Shown here: positions 7,804-16,977 of the stretch, one piece after another
How the letters are laid out: each line of letters starts with the position of its first letter
How positions within the stretch are numbered: the stretch's first letter is position 1
Assembly (NCBI RefSeq): GCF_014698305.1
Contig: NZ_JACJST010000002.1
Location: forward strand, 431,723-495,722
Direction of reading: 5' to 3'
Source of the DNA: Anabaena lutea FACHB-196
GTDB lineage: Bacteria > Cyanobacteriota > Cyanobacteriia > Cyanobacteriales > Nostocaceae
DNA: 64,000 bases
Position numbers and translations under genes: made by a program
The notes under the pieces: generated by a model
The model's input: the letters and a program-made list of their open reading frames with translations, nothing else
The model's database searches: none
Told to the model about the DNA's origin: nothing

Positions 7804-8781
7804 TCACCATTGACGATATAGCTTTTGGGCATGAAACATAATTTCTTCATTGGGGAGGCGAATCTTGGCTGACTGGCGAGGATAAGAAGTTTCAATGGTA
7901 CGTGCATCTTGTTCTACCACTGTGGCCACTGCACTTAACACAAAGCGCCCTAGTAGCGGTTTGAAAATTGGGTGTTTGGGTTTACTGTAGACTAAAACAA
8001 AGGTTTTAGTTTGGGTTGCAGTTTCTGGGTACAAGACATGAACTTGCAAAACTTCACCAATGGGGAAATCAACACAAAAAGTTGTCAGTGCGGGAAAAGC
8101 ATATTCTAACGTTCCGGTGTAAGTTTTGGGAGCAGTGAGGATCACAGGATTGCGGAGGATATCATTCCATGTACTATCGTCTCGATCTAGTTCTTGCACA
8201 ACTTTTGCCCAATATCCATCATGCTCAAATACGGGGATGCGATTGGCTTTAATACCAAATAACTCCCGGTGTGTACCGTTTTGATGGTTGTAGTCATAAT
8301 TGATGGAAATACTGTCCAAAAAAGTACCGCAAATACTTTTTTCTCCCGCAATTCCTAAAAAGCTCATACCTGCACTGACTTTGGGGATAAGATCCGGGAT
8401 TGGAATTTTGGGAGTATGACCGCCATAGCTCCAAATACAATCGTCTTTAATCACGATTTCTAGAGGACTTAGCAGAGGTTGACTGCCCACTTTACCTGCG
8501 TTGTGCAGTCTTCCCTGTCCATCAAACTTTAGTGCATGAAAAGGACAAGCGATGGTCGTAGACCGACCGTAGGTCTTCGCATTTGTGTCTTGGCAAATCC
8601 AGCCATTTGATAACGGTGCTTGCAGATGAGGACAAATGTTATCGAGGGCAAATACTTCACCTTGCTGATTTTGCCACAGTACATAATCATGTTCATTGAG
8701 CGTGACTTTATACGGTTTATTAATGCCCAACATGGAACGATGGGCAATTAACCAAGGCGCACCCGGCAGAATTGTTTCCAT
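7804..8781 (-). CDS. Rieske non-heme iron oxygenase
   Basis: 325 residues. The N-terminal Rieske [2Fe-2S] ligands are C50-P-H52 and C79-PF-H82. A D-x2-H-x4-H motif (D163, H166, H171) supplies the mononuclear iron ligands of ring-hydroxylating and related oxygenases. The spacing between the two Rieske ligand pairs is longer than usual because an SDR-type palindrome is inserted in frame (residues ~67-76). The enzyme should accept electrons from a ferredoxin and oxygenate a small organic substrate, which is unknown. It is shorter than pheophorbide oxygenase and lacks an obvious membrane tail. It diverges from a TetR gene, which probably regulates it. Confidence 0.85.
   Translation of the reverse strand: METILPGAPWLIAHRSMLGINKPYKVTLNEHDYVLWQNQQGEVFALDNICPHLQAPLSNGWICQDTNAKTYGRSTTIACPFHALKFDGQGRLHNAGKVGSQPLLSPLEIVIKDDCIWSYGGHTPKIPIPDLIPKVSAGMSFLGIAGEKSICGTFLDSISINYDYNHQNGTHRELFGIKANRIPVFEHDGYWAKVVQELDRDDSTWNDILRNPVILTAPKTYTGTLEYAFPALTTFCVDFPIGEVLQVHVLYPETATQTKTFVLVYSKPKHPIFKPLLGRFVLSAVATVVEQDARTIETSYPRQSAKIRLPNEEIMFHAQKLYRQW
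8549..8580. repeat. in-frame SDR-type palindromic insertion in the Rieske domain
   Basis: A palindrome-bearing segment (AGACC / GGTCT arms around a 7-nt centre, starting with GCGATGG) lies between the two Rieske ligand pairs. It adds about 8-10 residues (around AKTYGRST) absent from the usual Rieske spacing. This matches the behaviour of small dispersed repeats in Nostoc-type genomes. Confidence 0.55.
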
Positions 8782-8874
8782 AGGAGTCTCCCAAGCATTG
8801 GTTTGAAGGTATGTGAAATGAATACGATGGCGCGAGCTTATTGCTCAATCATGGCGATCGTTAGAGTAAAATTG

Positions 8875-8929
8875 TGACAAAAGTTTCATCTTTAATTTTT
8901 AAAATACGACACATTATTCACATTTGTCA
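8875..8929. promoter_or_regulatory. divergent promoter region with a split inverted repeat
   Basis: TGACAAA at 8875-8881 and TTTGTCA at 8923-8929 form an inverted repeat separated by 41 bp, in the space between the divergent Rieske and TetR genes. Either half may belong to TetR-binding sites. Support is positional only. Confidence 0.25.
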
Positions 8930-8934
8930 AGAAC

Positions 8935-9708
8935 GTGACCAAACCAAAATCTATCCCCATGCGCCGTCAACCCAAGCAAAAACGCAGTCAACAACGAGTA
9001 GAGAAAATTCTTCAAGCAGCAGCAGCAGTTTTTGTTGAAGTGGGGTATGAAGCCGCAACTACCCATATCATAGCGGCGAAAGCTGAAACGGCAATTGGTT
9101 CTCTATATCAGTTTTTTCCTGATAAACTGGCAATTTTTCATGCTCTGGAAGCTCGTCACATGGAACGAGTAACAGCCATTCATGATCAGTTGATGCAGTC
9201 AGCAGACCAGCATTCATTATCAGAGTTTATTGAGCTTGTGGTGAATACCTATGGTGAATATTTTGCAGATCCCATACCACGTGTTGTGTATATTCAGTAT
9301 TTTGTTGCACCAGAGTTGTTTAAGCTATTTAACGAAACCTTTAATGAGTGGTTGATACAACAATTTGCTGGCTTGTTTCGCAGGTGGAATCCAGACTTAG
9401 CTGTAGAAAAAAGCGAACTTTTAGCAGAAACGGTTCATTTATCTTACAATGCTTTACTACTCAATGCTTTACGCCATGATCAACACCAAAGACAAGCTCG
9501 TTATGCAGAAATTAAAGCTTTATTAGTAGCGTACTTAACACCCTATGTACAGCCAGCCCCGCCACAAGTAATGAAAGTAATGATATGCCCTCACTGTCAT
9601 TCATCCCGTTTATCTAAAAATGGGTATCGTCACGGTAAGCAACGCTATCTCTGCAAAGACTGCGGTAAACAGTTTTTAGAAAATACCCTTGTTTCAGCCT
9701 TCCTCTGA
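8935..9708 (+). CDS. TetR-family regulator with a C-terminal IS1-type zinc ribbon
   Basis: 257 residues. The TetR helix-turn-helix occupies residues ~15-65 (QRVEKILQAAAAVFVEVGYE, then AIGSLYQFFPDKLAIF). A helical ligand-binding domain runs to ~205. The C-terminal ~45 residues are a separate zinc ribbon, CPHCHSSRLSKNGYRHGKQR followed by YLCKDCGKQF, which is the DNA-binding N-terminus of IS1-type InsA proteins. No transposase continues afterwards. The likely partner is the divergent Rieske oxygenase gene. The GTG at 8935 gives the longest frame; the ATG at 8959 is also possible. The ribbon may be a captured IS fragment that gives a second DNA-binding domain. Confidence 0.85.
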   Translation: MTKPKSIPMRRQPKQKRSQQRVEKILQAAAAVFVEVGYEAATTHIIAAKAETAIGSLYQFFPDKLAIFHALEARHMERVTAIHDQLMQSADQHSLSEFIELVVNTYGEYFADPIPRVVYIQYFVAPELFKLFNETFNEWLIQQFAGLFRRWNPDLAVEKSELLAETVHLSYNALLLNALRHDQHQRQARYAEIKALLVAYLTPYVQPAPPQVMKVMICPHCHSSRLSKNGYRHGKQRYLCKDCGKQFLENTLVSAFL

Positions 9709-9747
9709 GCTGAATCTTCTAATTTGTCTCGGTTTTAGCTTTATTGG

Positions 9748-10143
9748 TGTCGGTGGGACGATAATATTGCCGCGACTGGAACCATAATATTGCCGCTACC
9801 AAGGCTGTAATGTTGAATCTTTCGTATTTGCGATCGCATCCTTTTTTGATGTATTGGAACCATAATATTGCCGTCATCCAAAAATGGAATCATAAGCTTG
9901 CTAAAAAAAGTAAATCTTAAGATTTGATTTTTAAGTTGTGCATATGATTGCCAAATATTTATGTCAGAATGGTTTGAGTTTTTGGGAGATTTCAATCCTA
10001 CATTCTTAGTCCAAATGCGTTATTAACCCTTTTATCGTCAAATATATAACCTGCAAAGATTAGAGGCATTGGAAGGATAATATTGCCAATTTGAATTAGA
10101 AGCATAAGTACGTAAAAACGGCAATATTATGGTTCCACTGACA
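9748..10143. mobile_element. gene-less element with Tn7/Mu-like multi-copy end repeats
   Basis: The left end begins TGTCGGTGGGAC and the right end, read inward, begins TGTCAGTGGAAC, so the two are terminal inverted repeats. The 19-mer TGGAACCATAATATTGCCG occurs exactly at 9777-9795 and 9855-9873 and inverted at 10119-10137. Variants occur at 9754-9772, 9885-9903 and 10070-10088. Several ~19-23 bp sites at each end, with 5'-TGT termini, are typical of transposons moved by TnsB/MuA-type transposases. The interior holds no gene, so this is a non-autonomous or collapsed element. The 5-bp flanks (attgg and agagg) are not an exact duplication. Confidence 0.6.
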
Positions 10144-10237
10144 AGAGGCTGCTTGATATGTGGCTACATGGTAAGAGTCGTCTTCGCTATATTTACCCCT
10201 ACAAACAGTGGTGAGGGGTTGCTCTAAACTTTAGAAG

Positions 10238-12805
10238 TTACAAATTTTGCTTAAGTCGTCCCGCCAGATGAGCTACAGCCGCCACAAATTCATCAGGTTC
10301 TACAGGTTTAGCAATGTATTGTTGAAAACCAACTGCTAGAGCCTGTTGCCGATATTCCTCGGACGCGTAAGCTGTCAGGGCGATCGCTGGAGTGTGTCGA
10401 TTATGCCCTTCCAGGCTCCGGACTCTACTCAGTAGCATATATCCATTTTCTTCGGGCATCCCAATATCAAACACAAACAGGTTAAATTGAGAATTGCAAA
10501 CGGCTACCATCGCTTCCTGTGCTGAGGCAGCAACAACAACCTGTGCGCCTTCTTGCTCTAAAATAAAGGTCAGCAACTCTCGTAAGTCTGCCTCATCGTC
10601 AACAACTAATATTCGTAAGTCCGTAAGGCACAACTCATGATTCTGAGTTTGATGATGAATTTGGCTACCATGTGACATTGTAGTATTGCCTTCAGCTAGG
10701 TAATTTCTGTCTGAAGATTGTTTTGGCATCAACGGCAGTTTCACTGTGAAAGTAGCACCCTGTCCTTCACCTAAACTGGCTGCTTCAACAGTACCACCAT
10801 GTAATTCCGCGAGATGGCGGACGATCGCTAATCCTAATCCTAAGCCTCCGTAAAAACGCGTTGTGGAACCATCCGCCTGTCGAAAGCGGTCAAATACAAA
10901 GGGCAGAAATTCAGCACTAATTCCAATGCCAGTATCTTGAACTATAATGTGGGCTTCTGTATCTACCTGCGCCAGCTGTACTAAGATATCGCCGGACTGA
11001 GGAGTAAACTTGACTGCATTTGACAACAAATTCCAAAAAATTTGTTGTAGTCGTGCTGCATCTCCTAATACTTTTCCTTCCACTAGGTTTAAATGCACTT
11101 CTAGGTGAATTGCTTTGGCTGTAATTGCCGGATGCAAGGAAATAATCACTGTTTTGATAATCGGTACTAAATCAACAGGGACAACCTGAAGAGGAAGTTT
11201 ACCTCTAATAATCTGAGAAACATCTAATATATCTTCGACAATTTGCGTTTGAGCCTTGGCATTACGGACAATAGTTTCTAAAGCCCGTCTAGAAGTGCTG
11301 CTATTAGATATTTTGTTCAGCAGCATTTGCGACCAACCCAGAATGGCGTTGAGTGGGGTTCGTAATTCGTGGGATAGGGTAGCCAAAAACTCATCTTTTA
11401 ATCGACTCGCAGTTTCGGCGGTAGTGCGATCGCGTTGTGCAACTAAGTATAAACGACCATTATCAATTGCCAAGGCCGCACGAGTGGCTAATTCCTCAGC
11501 AATGGATAAATCAAAACTGTTATAAGTTCGTCCTGACTCTGATGCAATTAATGTCAGAACTCCCAAAATCCGTCCTCGTGCCAATAACGGCACTATCATT
11601 GCTGACTTCAACCCTAGTTCCCGTAAAATGTGCAAATGTTCAGCATCACTGGCACTCACTACCAGTTGTTCGTCAGTAATAATTGGGTAAATTTCTGATT
11701 GTTTAGTTCGTAAAACATTAGTTACACCATGAGGTGTATTAGGATTAATGGGATAGCGACGTTGCAGTTCACGCGCCAATTCTACTTTTGCTGGATCTTG
11801 ATGCACAACAGCAAAACGTCTCATACTGTCATCTTCTTCCAAAACATCCAGCACACACCAGTCAGCTAAGGATGGTACTGTTAAATCTGCCACATTGGCC
11901 AACGTTTTCTCGTAGTCAAGGGAAGAATTTAAGACTGCTCCAGCTTGTGCTAGTAGTTGTAAGGCTTCCTCCGAGCGTTTGCGATTAGTAATATTTTCGA
12001 CTAACCCATCGATCACAACTTCACCATCTACATTGGTCAGAGTTTCGCTCCATTTGACCCAAAGGATAGTACCATCAGGTCGATGAAGTTTTCCTTCCGC
12101 AGTTCGTAACTGGTTTGGTTGTAATGCTTGCAGATCTGCCTCCGGCGATGGCGGAACGCCCACCTTCTCTGCGTTCGCGTAGCGTGTCGTAGACAGACGC
12201 TCCGCGAACGGTGATCGCTCCCCTTGATAATGAACCATATCTTGAGAACAGCAAAAAATCTCGCTTAAATGAAAATTTTGTGCTTGTGAGAGCGTACTCA
12301 CCCCTATGAGGTGCAAAAAAGCATGGTTCGCTTCCAATAATTGCCCGTCCAATGTAGCGCGAAACACACCCACTTCTAACTGATTCAACAGAGAATTGAG
12401 ACGAATTTCTAGGTGTGCCGCTTTGTGTCGAGCCTCTGTCCGTTCCACAGCCAGTTTGACAGCTGTTGCTAACCGAGAAGAGTGTTTGGGTGACTTCAGT
12501 ACATAGTCATCCAACCCCGACTTCATCGCCTCTACTGCTACTTCCTGACTCCCGCTACTGGTGAACATCACAACTGGGCGGTTAGGATATCGTTGCTTGA
12601 AGGTTCGCAAAATCGTCAAACCATCAGTCCAGAGGATTTGGTAGTCAGTAACGACTATATCGAAAATACCTTTTTCTAGTGCCTGTGCTAAATCTTGCGG
12701 GTTTTTGATTTCCTCAATTTGTATATCAGCAAATTCTCGCTTCAGCTCACGAATTGCCAAAAGCCGATCATTCTCGCTGTCATCAATTAACAAAACGTGT
12801 AACAT
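10238..12805 (-). CDS. hybrid sensor histidine kinase (REC-PAS-GAF-HisKA-HATPase-REC)
   Basis: About 855 residues from the chosen ATG at 12805, where the receiver domain begins (MLHVLLIDDSEND). The upstream in-frame ATG at 12907 would add 34 Cys/Pro/Ser residues encoded by a G-rich repeat and is rejected. Order: receiver (~1-120), PAS (~140-290, carrying an in-frame repeat insertion), GAF (~310-470), HisKA with FLATLSHELRTPLNAI, HATPase with the DTGIGIS and GLGLGLAIV boxes, and a C-terminal receiver. No membrane segment is seen, so it is a soluble sensor. It is the last gene of a minus-strand phosphorelay cluster after a separate receiver gene. Confidence 0.9.
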   Translation of the reverse strand: MLHVLLIDDSENDRLLAIRELKREFADIQIEEIKNPQDLAQALEKGIFDIVVTDYQILWTDGLTILRTFKQRYPNRPVVMFTSSGSQEVAVEAMKSGLDDYVLKSPKHSSRLATAVKLAVERTEARHKAAHLEIRLNSLLNQLEVGVFRATLDGQLLEANHAFLHLIGVSTLSQAQNFHLSEIFCCSQDMVHYQGERSPFAERLSTTRYANAEKVGVPPSPEADLQALQPNQLRTAEGKLHRPDGTILWVKWSETLTNVDGEVVIDGLVENITNRKRSEEALQLLAQAGAVLNSSLDYEKTLANVADLTVPSLADWCVLDVLEEDDSMRRFAVVHQDPAKVELARELQRRYPINPNTPHGVTNVLRTKQSEIYPIITDEQLVVSASDAEHLHILRELGLKSAMIVPLLARGRILGVLTLIASESGRTYNSFDLSIAEELATRAALAIDNGRLYLVAQRDRTTAETASRLKDEFLATLSHELRTPLNAILGWSQMLLNKISNSSTSRRALETIVRNAKAQTQIVEDILDVSQIIRGKLPLQVVPVDLVPIIKTVIISLHPAITAKAIHLEVHLNLVEGKVLGDAARLQQIFWNLLSNAVKFTPQSGDILVQLAQVDTEAHIIVQDTGIGISAEFLPFVFDRFRQADGSTTRFYGGLGLGLAIVRHLAELHGGTVEAASLGEGQGATFTVKLPLMPKQSSDRNYLAEGNTTMSHGSQIHHQTQNHELCLTDLRILVVDDEADLRELLTFILEQEGAQVVVAASAQEAMVAVCNSQFNLFVFDIGMPEENGYMLLSRVRSLEGHNRHTPAIALTAYASEEYRQQALAVGFQQYIAKPVEPDEFVAAVAHLAGRLKQNL
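12144..12217. repeat. in-frame SDR-type palindromic repeat inside the kinase PAS domain
   Basis: The segment starts GGCGATGGCGGAACGCCC and contains the inverted repeat CGTTCGCG (12172-12179) / CGCGAACG (12203-12210). Its translation on the minus strand, around SPFAERLSTTRYANA, is the peptide that this repeat family leaves in many Nostoc-type proteins. The reading frame is kept. Confidence 0.75.
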
Positions 12806-12827
12806 ACAGGTGGGACTGGGAACTGGA

Positions 12828-12880
12828 GAGCAGGGGAAGCAGGGGGAGCAGGGGAAGCAGGGGGAGTAAGGGAAGCAGAA
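12828..12880. repeat. G-rich short tandem repeat upstream of the hybrid kinase
   Basis: Alternating GGGGAAGCA and GGGGGAGCA units lie between the kinase start and the preceding receiver gene. This explains the artificial Cys/Pro-rich extension in that frame. A related G-rich tract occurs at 30712-30742. Confidence 0.7.
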
Positions 12881-12913
12881 GAGAAAAACTAATAACCGAT
12901 TCCTCACTCAGCA

Positions 12914-13372
12914 CTAAAAATCTGATTCTTGTAAGTCGGGTCTTTCACTAATTGTTGTCCAATAGTTGTCAAATGCTTGAATCACTTCCACTAGGCGATC
13001 AAATGTAATGGGTTTCACTAAATAAGAATTAATTCCTAGTTCGTAGGCGCGATTAATGTCAGCAGATTGTTTAGAAGAGGTCAGTGCAATCACAGGTAAA
13101 CGCTTGATACCCGGTTGTTGGCGCAACCACTCCAGTACCTCTAGTCCTGACTTGCGGGGGAGTTTTAAATCCAGCAGCATCAGCATGGGAAAAGGATAGA
13201 CATGGCGATCGCTATAGTCACCTTTACCTAAAAGATAATGAATAGCCGCTTCCCCATCACCAACTACTTTGAGTTGATTGGCAATATTCGCCTTCCGAAA
13301 CGCCCTTTCAATCAAAAAAACTTCATTATTGTTGTCATCTACTAATAAAATCGTACTCGACCCTGTGTACAT
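12914..13372 (-). CDS. single-domain response regulator (Rcp1-like)
   Basis: 152 residues forming only a CheY-type receiver. The acidic pocket is VDDNNNE, the phospho-acceptor Asp is in MLLDLKLPRKSG, and the conserved Thr/Ser and Lys are in ALTSSK and LVKPI. The N-terminus (ILLVDDNNNEVFLIERAFRKA) and the long loop before LLDLKLP match the Rcp1 type, which accepts phosphate from phytochrome-like kinases. Its ATG overlaps the stop of the upstream kinase by one base (TAATG), so the two are translationally coupled and probably cognate. It likely relays phosphate between the upstream kinase and the downstream hybrid kinase. Confidence 0.9.
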   Translation of the reverse strand: MYTGSSTILLVDDNNNEVFLIERAFRKANIANQLKVVGDGEAAIHYLLGKGDYSDRHVYPFPMLMLLDLKLPRKSGLEVLEWLRQQPGIKRLPVIALTSSKQSADINRAYELGINSYLVKPITFDRLVEVIQAFDNYWTTISERPDLQESDF

Positions 13373-14862
13373 TACTTTTCCTCATATAGTGGCAATTTGA
13401 TCCAAAAGCAGCTACCTTTTCCAAGTTCCGACTGTACTCCAACTTTGCCTCCCATGCGCTCTACTCCTTTACAGACAAGGGCTAATCCAATGCCATTTCC
13501 TTTGTAAAAATCAGCACCATTTAATCGAATAAACGTTTGAAAAATACGTTGTTGATTTTCAGGAGCAATTCCAATACCATGATCTTTTACCCAAAAACAA
13601 ACGGTTTGATCACTTGCTTCCGCCAAAATTTTGATTTGGGGTTGTGTATTAGGAGCAACAAATTTAATCGCATTACTCAACAAATTCAAGACGACTTGAA
13701 TCAACATATAATAATTGCCCATTACAATCGGTAAAGGTCTGACAACGGTAATTGCTGCACCTTGCTCTTGAATTACTTCTCTTAACTGAGATAAAGCACT
13801 ATCGACAATTGCATCCAATGCAACAGGCTGTAATAAAATTTCGGTACGGCTAAAACGGCTATAAACTAATAGATTTTGAATCAGGTCATCTAAAGTTTGT
13901 ACTGCCGTTATAATGCGTTGCAAATAATCTTGACCTGTTGTTTCTAGGCGGTCGCCAAAATCTTCAAAAATTACTCTGGCAAATCCGTGAATGGTTCGTA
14001 GAGGCTCACGAATATCGTGAGACATAGAATAGGCAAATGTTTCTAAATCTTTATTGACTTGTTCTAGCTGTTGTGTACGTTCAACGACTCGCTGCTCCAA
14101 AGTTGCGTTGAGTTGTTGAATTTGTTGTTCCGCTTGAACACGCTCAGTTATATCTTCAACTAAACCATCAATTAATGTTGTTCCATCAAATTTACTCACG
14201 GATTCGTTCAGTAAAACCCAAACCTTACTGCCATCAGAACGTTGTAGCTCTACCTGTCTCTCCCACGGCTTAGACTGAGAATAATTACCAACTTGTAAAG
14301 CATAGTCATTTAAATTTACTTGTTGTTCTGTAGGAAAAGCTTCCAGTCCAATCAATTGCAAAAAAGCACTATTTGCTTCCAAAAGTTGTCCATCTGGTAA
14401 TGCCCGAAATACACCAACATTCAACCGTTCTAAAAGCGATTGCAGCCGTAAATCTAACAGGAAACTTCTTTGACGTTCTTCAGTTCTTTCTAAAGCATTG
14501 CGGACAGCTACTCGCAGACGAAAATAGTGTTCTGGTGACTTAATTACATAGTCATCTAACCCCAGTTTCATAGCCTCAACAGCAATCTCTTGGCTACCTG
14601 TGTTGGTAAACATCACCACAGGCTTTTCTGGATAACGGGCTTTAATAGCCCGCAAAATTTCAATCCCATTTGTCCAAATTAGATGATAATCAGTAATTAC
14701 TAAGTCAAAATTTACTGAATTAATTGATTGAACTAGTCCTTGTGCATCTATAATCTGCTCTACATCAACCTCGCCAAATTCTTGTTCTAATTGCCGAATG
14801 ATTAATATTCGCTCATTTGGGCTATCATCAATCAGTAAAATTCGCAATGGCTGTTTCAACAT
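13372..14862 (-). CDS. sensor histidine kinase (REC-PAS-HisKA-HATPase)
   Basis: 496 residues. An N-terminal receiver (~1-125: LLIDDSPNER, VITDYHLIWTNG, MFTNTGSQE, DDYVIKSP) is followed by a PAS domain (~145-255), a coiled-coil linker, the phospho-acceptor region SMSHDIREPLRTIHGFARVI (~278) and an HATPase with DHGIGIAPENQQ and GNGIGLALV. The HisKA box is of the phytochrome-like type. The receiver is very similar to that of the hybrid kinase at 10238-12805, indicating duplication. No membrane helix is seen. It is coupled to the Rcp1-like regulator. Confidence 0.9.
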   Translation of the reverse strand: MLKQPLRILLIDDSPNERILIIRQLEQEFGEVDVEQIIDAQGLVQSINSVNFDLVITDYHLIWTNGIEILRAIKARYPEKPVVMFTNTGSQEIAVEAMKLGLDDYVIKSPEHYFRLRVAVRNALERTEERQRSFLLDLRLQSLLERLNVGVFRALPDGQLLEANSAFLQLIGLEAFPTEQQVNLNDYALQVGNYSQSKPWERQVELQRSDGSKVWVLLNESVSKFDGTTLIDGLVEDITERVQAEQQIQQLNATLEQRVVERTQQLEQVNKDLETFAYSMSHDIREPLRTIHGFARVIFEDFGDRLETTGQDYLQRIITAVQTLDDLIQNLLVYSRFSRTEILLQPVALDAIVDSALSQLREVIQEQGAAITVVRPLPIVMGNYYMLIQVVLNLLSNAIKFVAPNTQPQIKILAEASDQTVCFWVKDHGIGIAPENQQRIFQTFIRLNGADFYKGNGIGLALVCKGVERMGGKVGVQSELGKGSCFWIKLPLYEEK

Positions 14863-15000
14863 TATTATTTAAACAAATTTCCTGAATGGAAATATCAATG
14901 TTCACACAAATGGTAAATTGACATACAGAAAACATACTAACCCATGTACTATCATAGATAAATTTTTTAATATTTATCAGAAATTTGTTCTGAGTTTAAT

Positions 15001-16977
15001 TTAGTTAAAATTCGCTTTCGGTAGTTCCAACCAAAATCGACTTCCTTGATTTACATGGGATTCTACTCCCACTTGTCCACCCATACGCTCAATACCCTTA
15101 CGCACAATAGCCAAACCGATTCCCGTACCTGGATAAGTTTCTGCTCCATTTAACCGTTCAAATACACGAAAGATGCGATCTGTATATTCTGCGGGTATGC
15201 CAATTCCGTTGTCCTCTACCCATAGACGTACCCACTGATGAGCTTGGGGTGATACTTCTGACAGTTGTAGCGAAATTTCTTCAGCCCAAATATGAATTTG
15301 CGGTTGTAATCCTGGCTTCACAAATTTAATGCCATTACTCAGCAGGTTAGCTATCACCTGAACCAGTGTTGTCTGATGTCCTATCACGCTAGGCATTTGT
15401 GCCTCAATCGTAATATTTGCTTGCTGCTGTTGAATTTTGGCTTTTAACTGGTTGAGTGCTGCCGAGATGACAACATTCAGATCAATTGCTTCTAGCTTTA
15501 GCTCAATGCGACTGATGCGGCTATATTTCAGCAGATCATCAATCAACTCATCCATGTGGTGGGCTGTATCATAAATACGATGAATGTATTCTTGTCCGTA
15601 AGTATCTAGGACATGGCTATAGTCTTCTAAAAATGCTTGGGTTAATCCCTGGAGTCCAACTAATGGTGTTCGGAGGTCGTGGGCGGTTGAGTAACTGAAG
15701 GATTCTAGTTCTGTGTAAGCATCCTGTAGTTGTGCTGTTCTTTCAATCACCCGTTGTTCCAACTCAGCTGTATAGCGTTGCAATTGTTCCCGAAGATGGG
15801 ATTGGTGAATGGCGATCGCTAATTGATCAGCTACTTCTTGAACTATTTCGTGCGTTTCCCCATCAAAAGCCGCCCGTTGTGTCGCTGCTAAATTTAGCTC
15901 ACCAATTAAGGTTTGTTCAACCTTCATCGGTACAGTAATGCAACTCAGATTTCCCGTGGTTAATAATCTATCTAAAATAGGGGGGCATTGCTCAACAATT
16001 GTCAAATCTTCAACATAACGGGTGAGTCCTTGTTGTAAAACTTCTGGTGGGGCAAAATCCTCAATCGCTAAAGTTGTTCCTTCAGGTGGTTTTAATTCCC
16101 CATCTGCACTACCTGCCAGCACTTGTCCTTTTCCGGTCTGAAAATCAAATAAGATGACGAAAGCTTGTTGAGAGGGGATAATCTGACGCAGGCGGGAAAG
16201 CGCAACACGAATCATATATTCTAAAGACTGAGCCGATAAAATGGCTTGGTCAATTTTATGCAGTTCGGCTAATCGTTCCGCCGAACGTTGAGAAATGTCT
16301 GTCTGCTGGTGGGCAACTGTCAAAGCCTGTTCATAGGTTCGAGAAACTAAGAGAATTTCCCGCCTGATTAAGTAAGCCAGAATACTACCAAGAACAAGTG
16401 TTAACCCAATACTTGTACCAATGACTATGCGGGTAGTCTGTCTAACAGCATCGGTGCGAGCATTCCGTAAACTTTCCTCTAAATGTATAAACTGGGTAAT
16501 ATGAGTGCGTATAGCATCCATTTGCTGCTTACGGGTGCTTAAAGCCATAATGGATATTGGTTCACCTCGCTGTCGTGATGCAATTAGGGAGGGTGCAGAA
16601 GTTTTCCATATCTCATAGTGCGATCGCAAGTGAGTTAAGTTTTGCGTTTGCTGGTGGTTATCTGCAACCAGATCAGCTAGGCGATTAAAGGCAGGATTAA
16701 TCCGTGGACTTGCCTGTTGATAGGGTTCAAGAAATTCCAGTTCTCCAGATAAGAGATAACCTCGGATGCCAGTTTCCATATCAACAAGCAGTCGTTGGGT
16801 ATAATTTGCTTGAGCAATCACTAGGTCTGTATGATCAACCCACTTAATTGTGGAGACCAATCGTGTAATTTGCCAAAGCGTAGCTCCTGTCAGCAAGAGC
16901 ATCAAACCAATTGGTAAAGCGATCGCGTTGGTTAACCTACGTTTGAGATTAATTCTAGCAATATTAGGTAGAGCCAT
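15001..16977 (-). CDS. membrane sensor histidine kinase (CHASE3-GAF-HisKA-HATPase)
   Basis: 658 residues. The first membrane helix (~17-36) and second (~184-205) enclose a CHASE3-type extracytoplasmic sensor with the TQRLLVDMETGIRGYLLSGE signature. A GAF domain (~235-390) precedes a coiled coil, then the phospho-acceptor FSYSTAHDLRTPLVGLQGL and an HATPase (VEDNGIGIPAEYTDRI, GTGIGLAIV). It is the first gene of the minus-strand signalling cluster, with 138 bp before the next kinase, so it may have its own promoter. The signal is unknown. Confidence 0.9.
   Translation of the reverse strand: MALPNIARINLKRRLTNAIALPIGLMLLLTGATLWQITRLVSTIKWVDHTDLVIAQANYTQRLLVDMETGIRGYLLSGELEFLEPYQQASPRINPAFNRLADLVADNHQQTQNLTHLRSHYEIWKTSAPSLIASRQRGEPISIMALSTRKQQMDAIRTHITQFIHLEESLRNARTDAVRQTTRIVIGTSIGLTLVLGSILAYLIRREILLVSRTYEQALTVAHQQTDISQRSAERLAELHKIDQAILSAQSLEYMIRVALSRLRQIIPSQQAFVILFDFQTGKGQVLAGSADGELKPPEGTTLAIEDFAPPEVLQQGLTRYVEDLTIVEQCPPILDRLLTTGNLSCITVPMKVEQTLIGELNLAATQRAAFDGETHEIVQEVADQLAIAIHQSHLREQLQRYTAELEQRVIERTAQLQDAYTELESFSYSTAHDLRTPLVGLQGLTQAFLEDYSHVLDTYGQEYIHRIYDTAHHMDELIDDLLKYSRISRIELKLEAIDLNVVISAALNQLKAKIQQQQANITIEAQMPSVIGHQTTLVQVIANLLSNGIKFVKPGLQPQIHIWAEEISLQLSEVSPQAHQWVRLWVEDNGIGIPAEYTDRIFRVFERLNGAETYPGTGIGLAIVRKGIERMGGQVGVESHVNQGSRFWLELPKANFN

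Noticed and set aside
9741..9995. 84-codon minus-strand frame inside the transposon-like element
   Set aside because: It runs through the 19-mer end repeats, has a repeat-derived composition (NIMVPI recurring) and no start signal.
12806..12907. N-terminal 34-residue Cys/Pro-rich extension of the hybrid kinase
   Set aside because: It is the translation of a G-rich tandem repeat; the receiver domain starts at the ATG at 12805.
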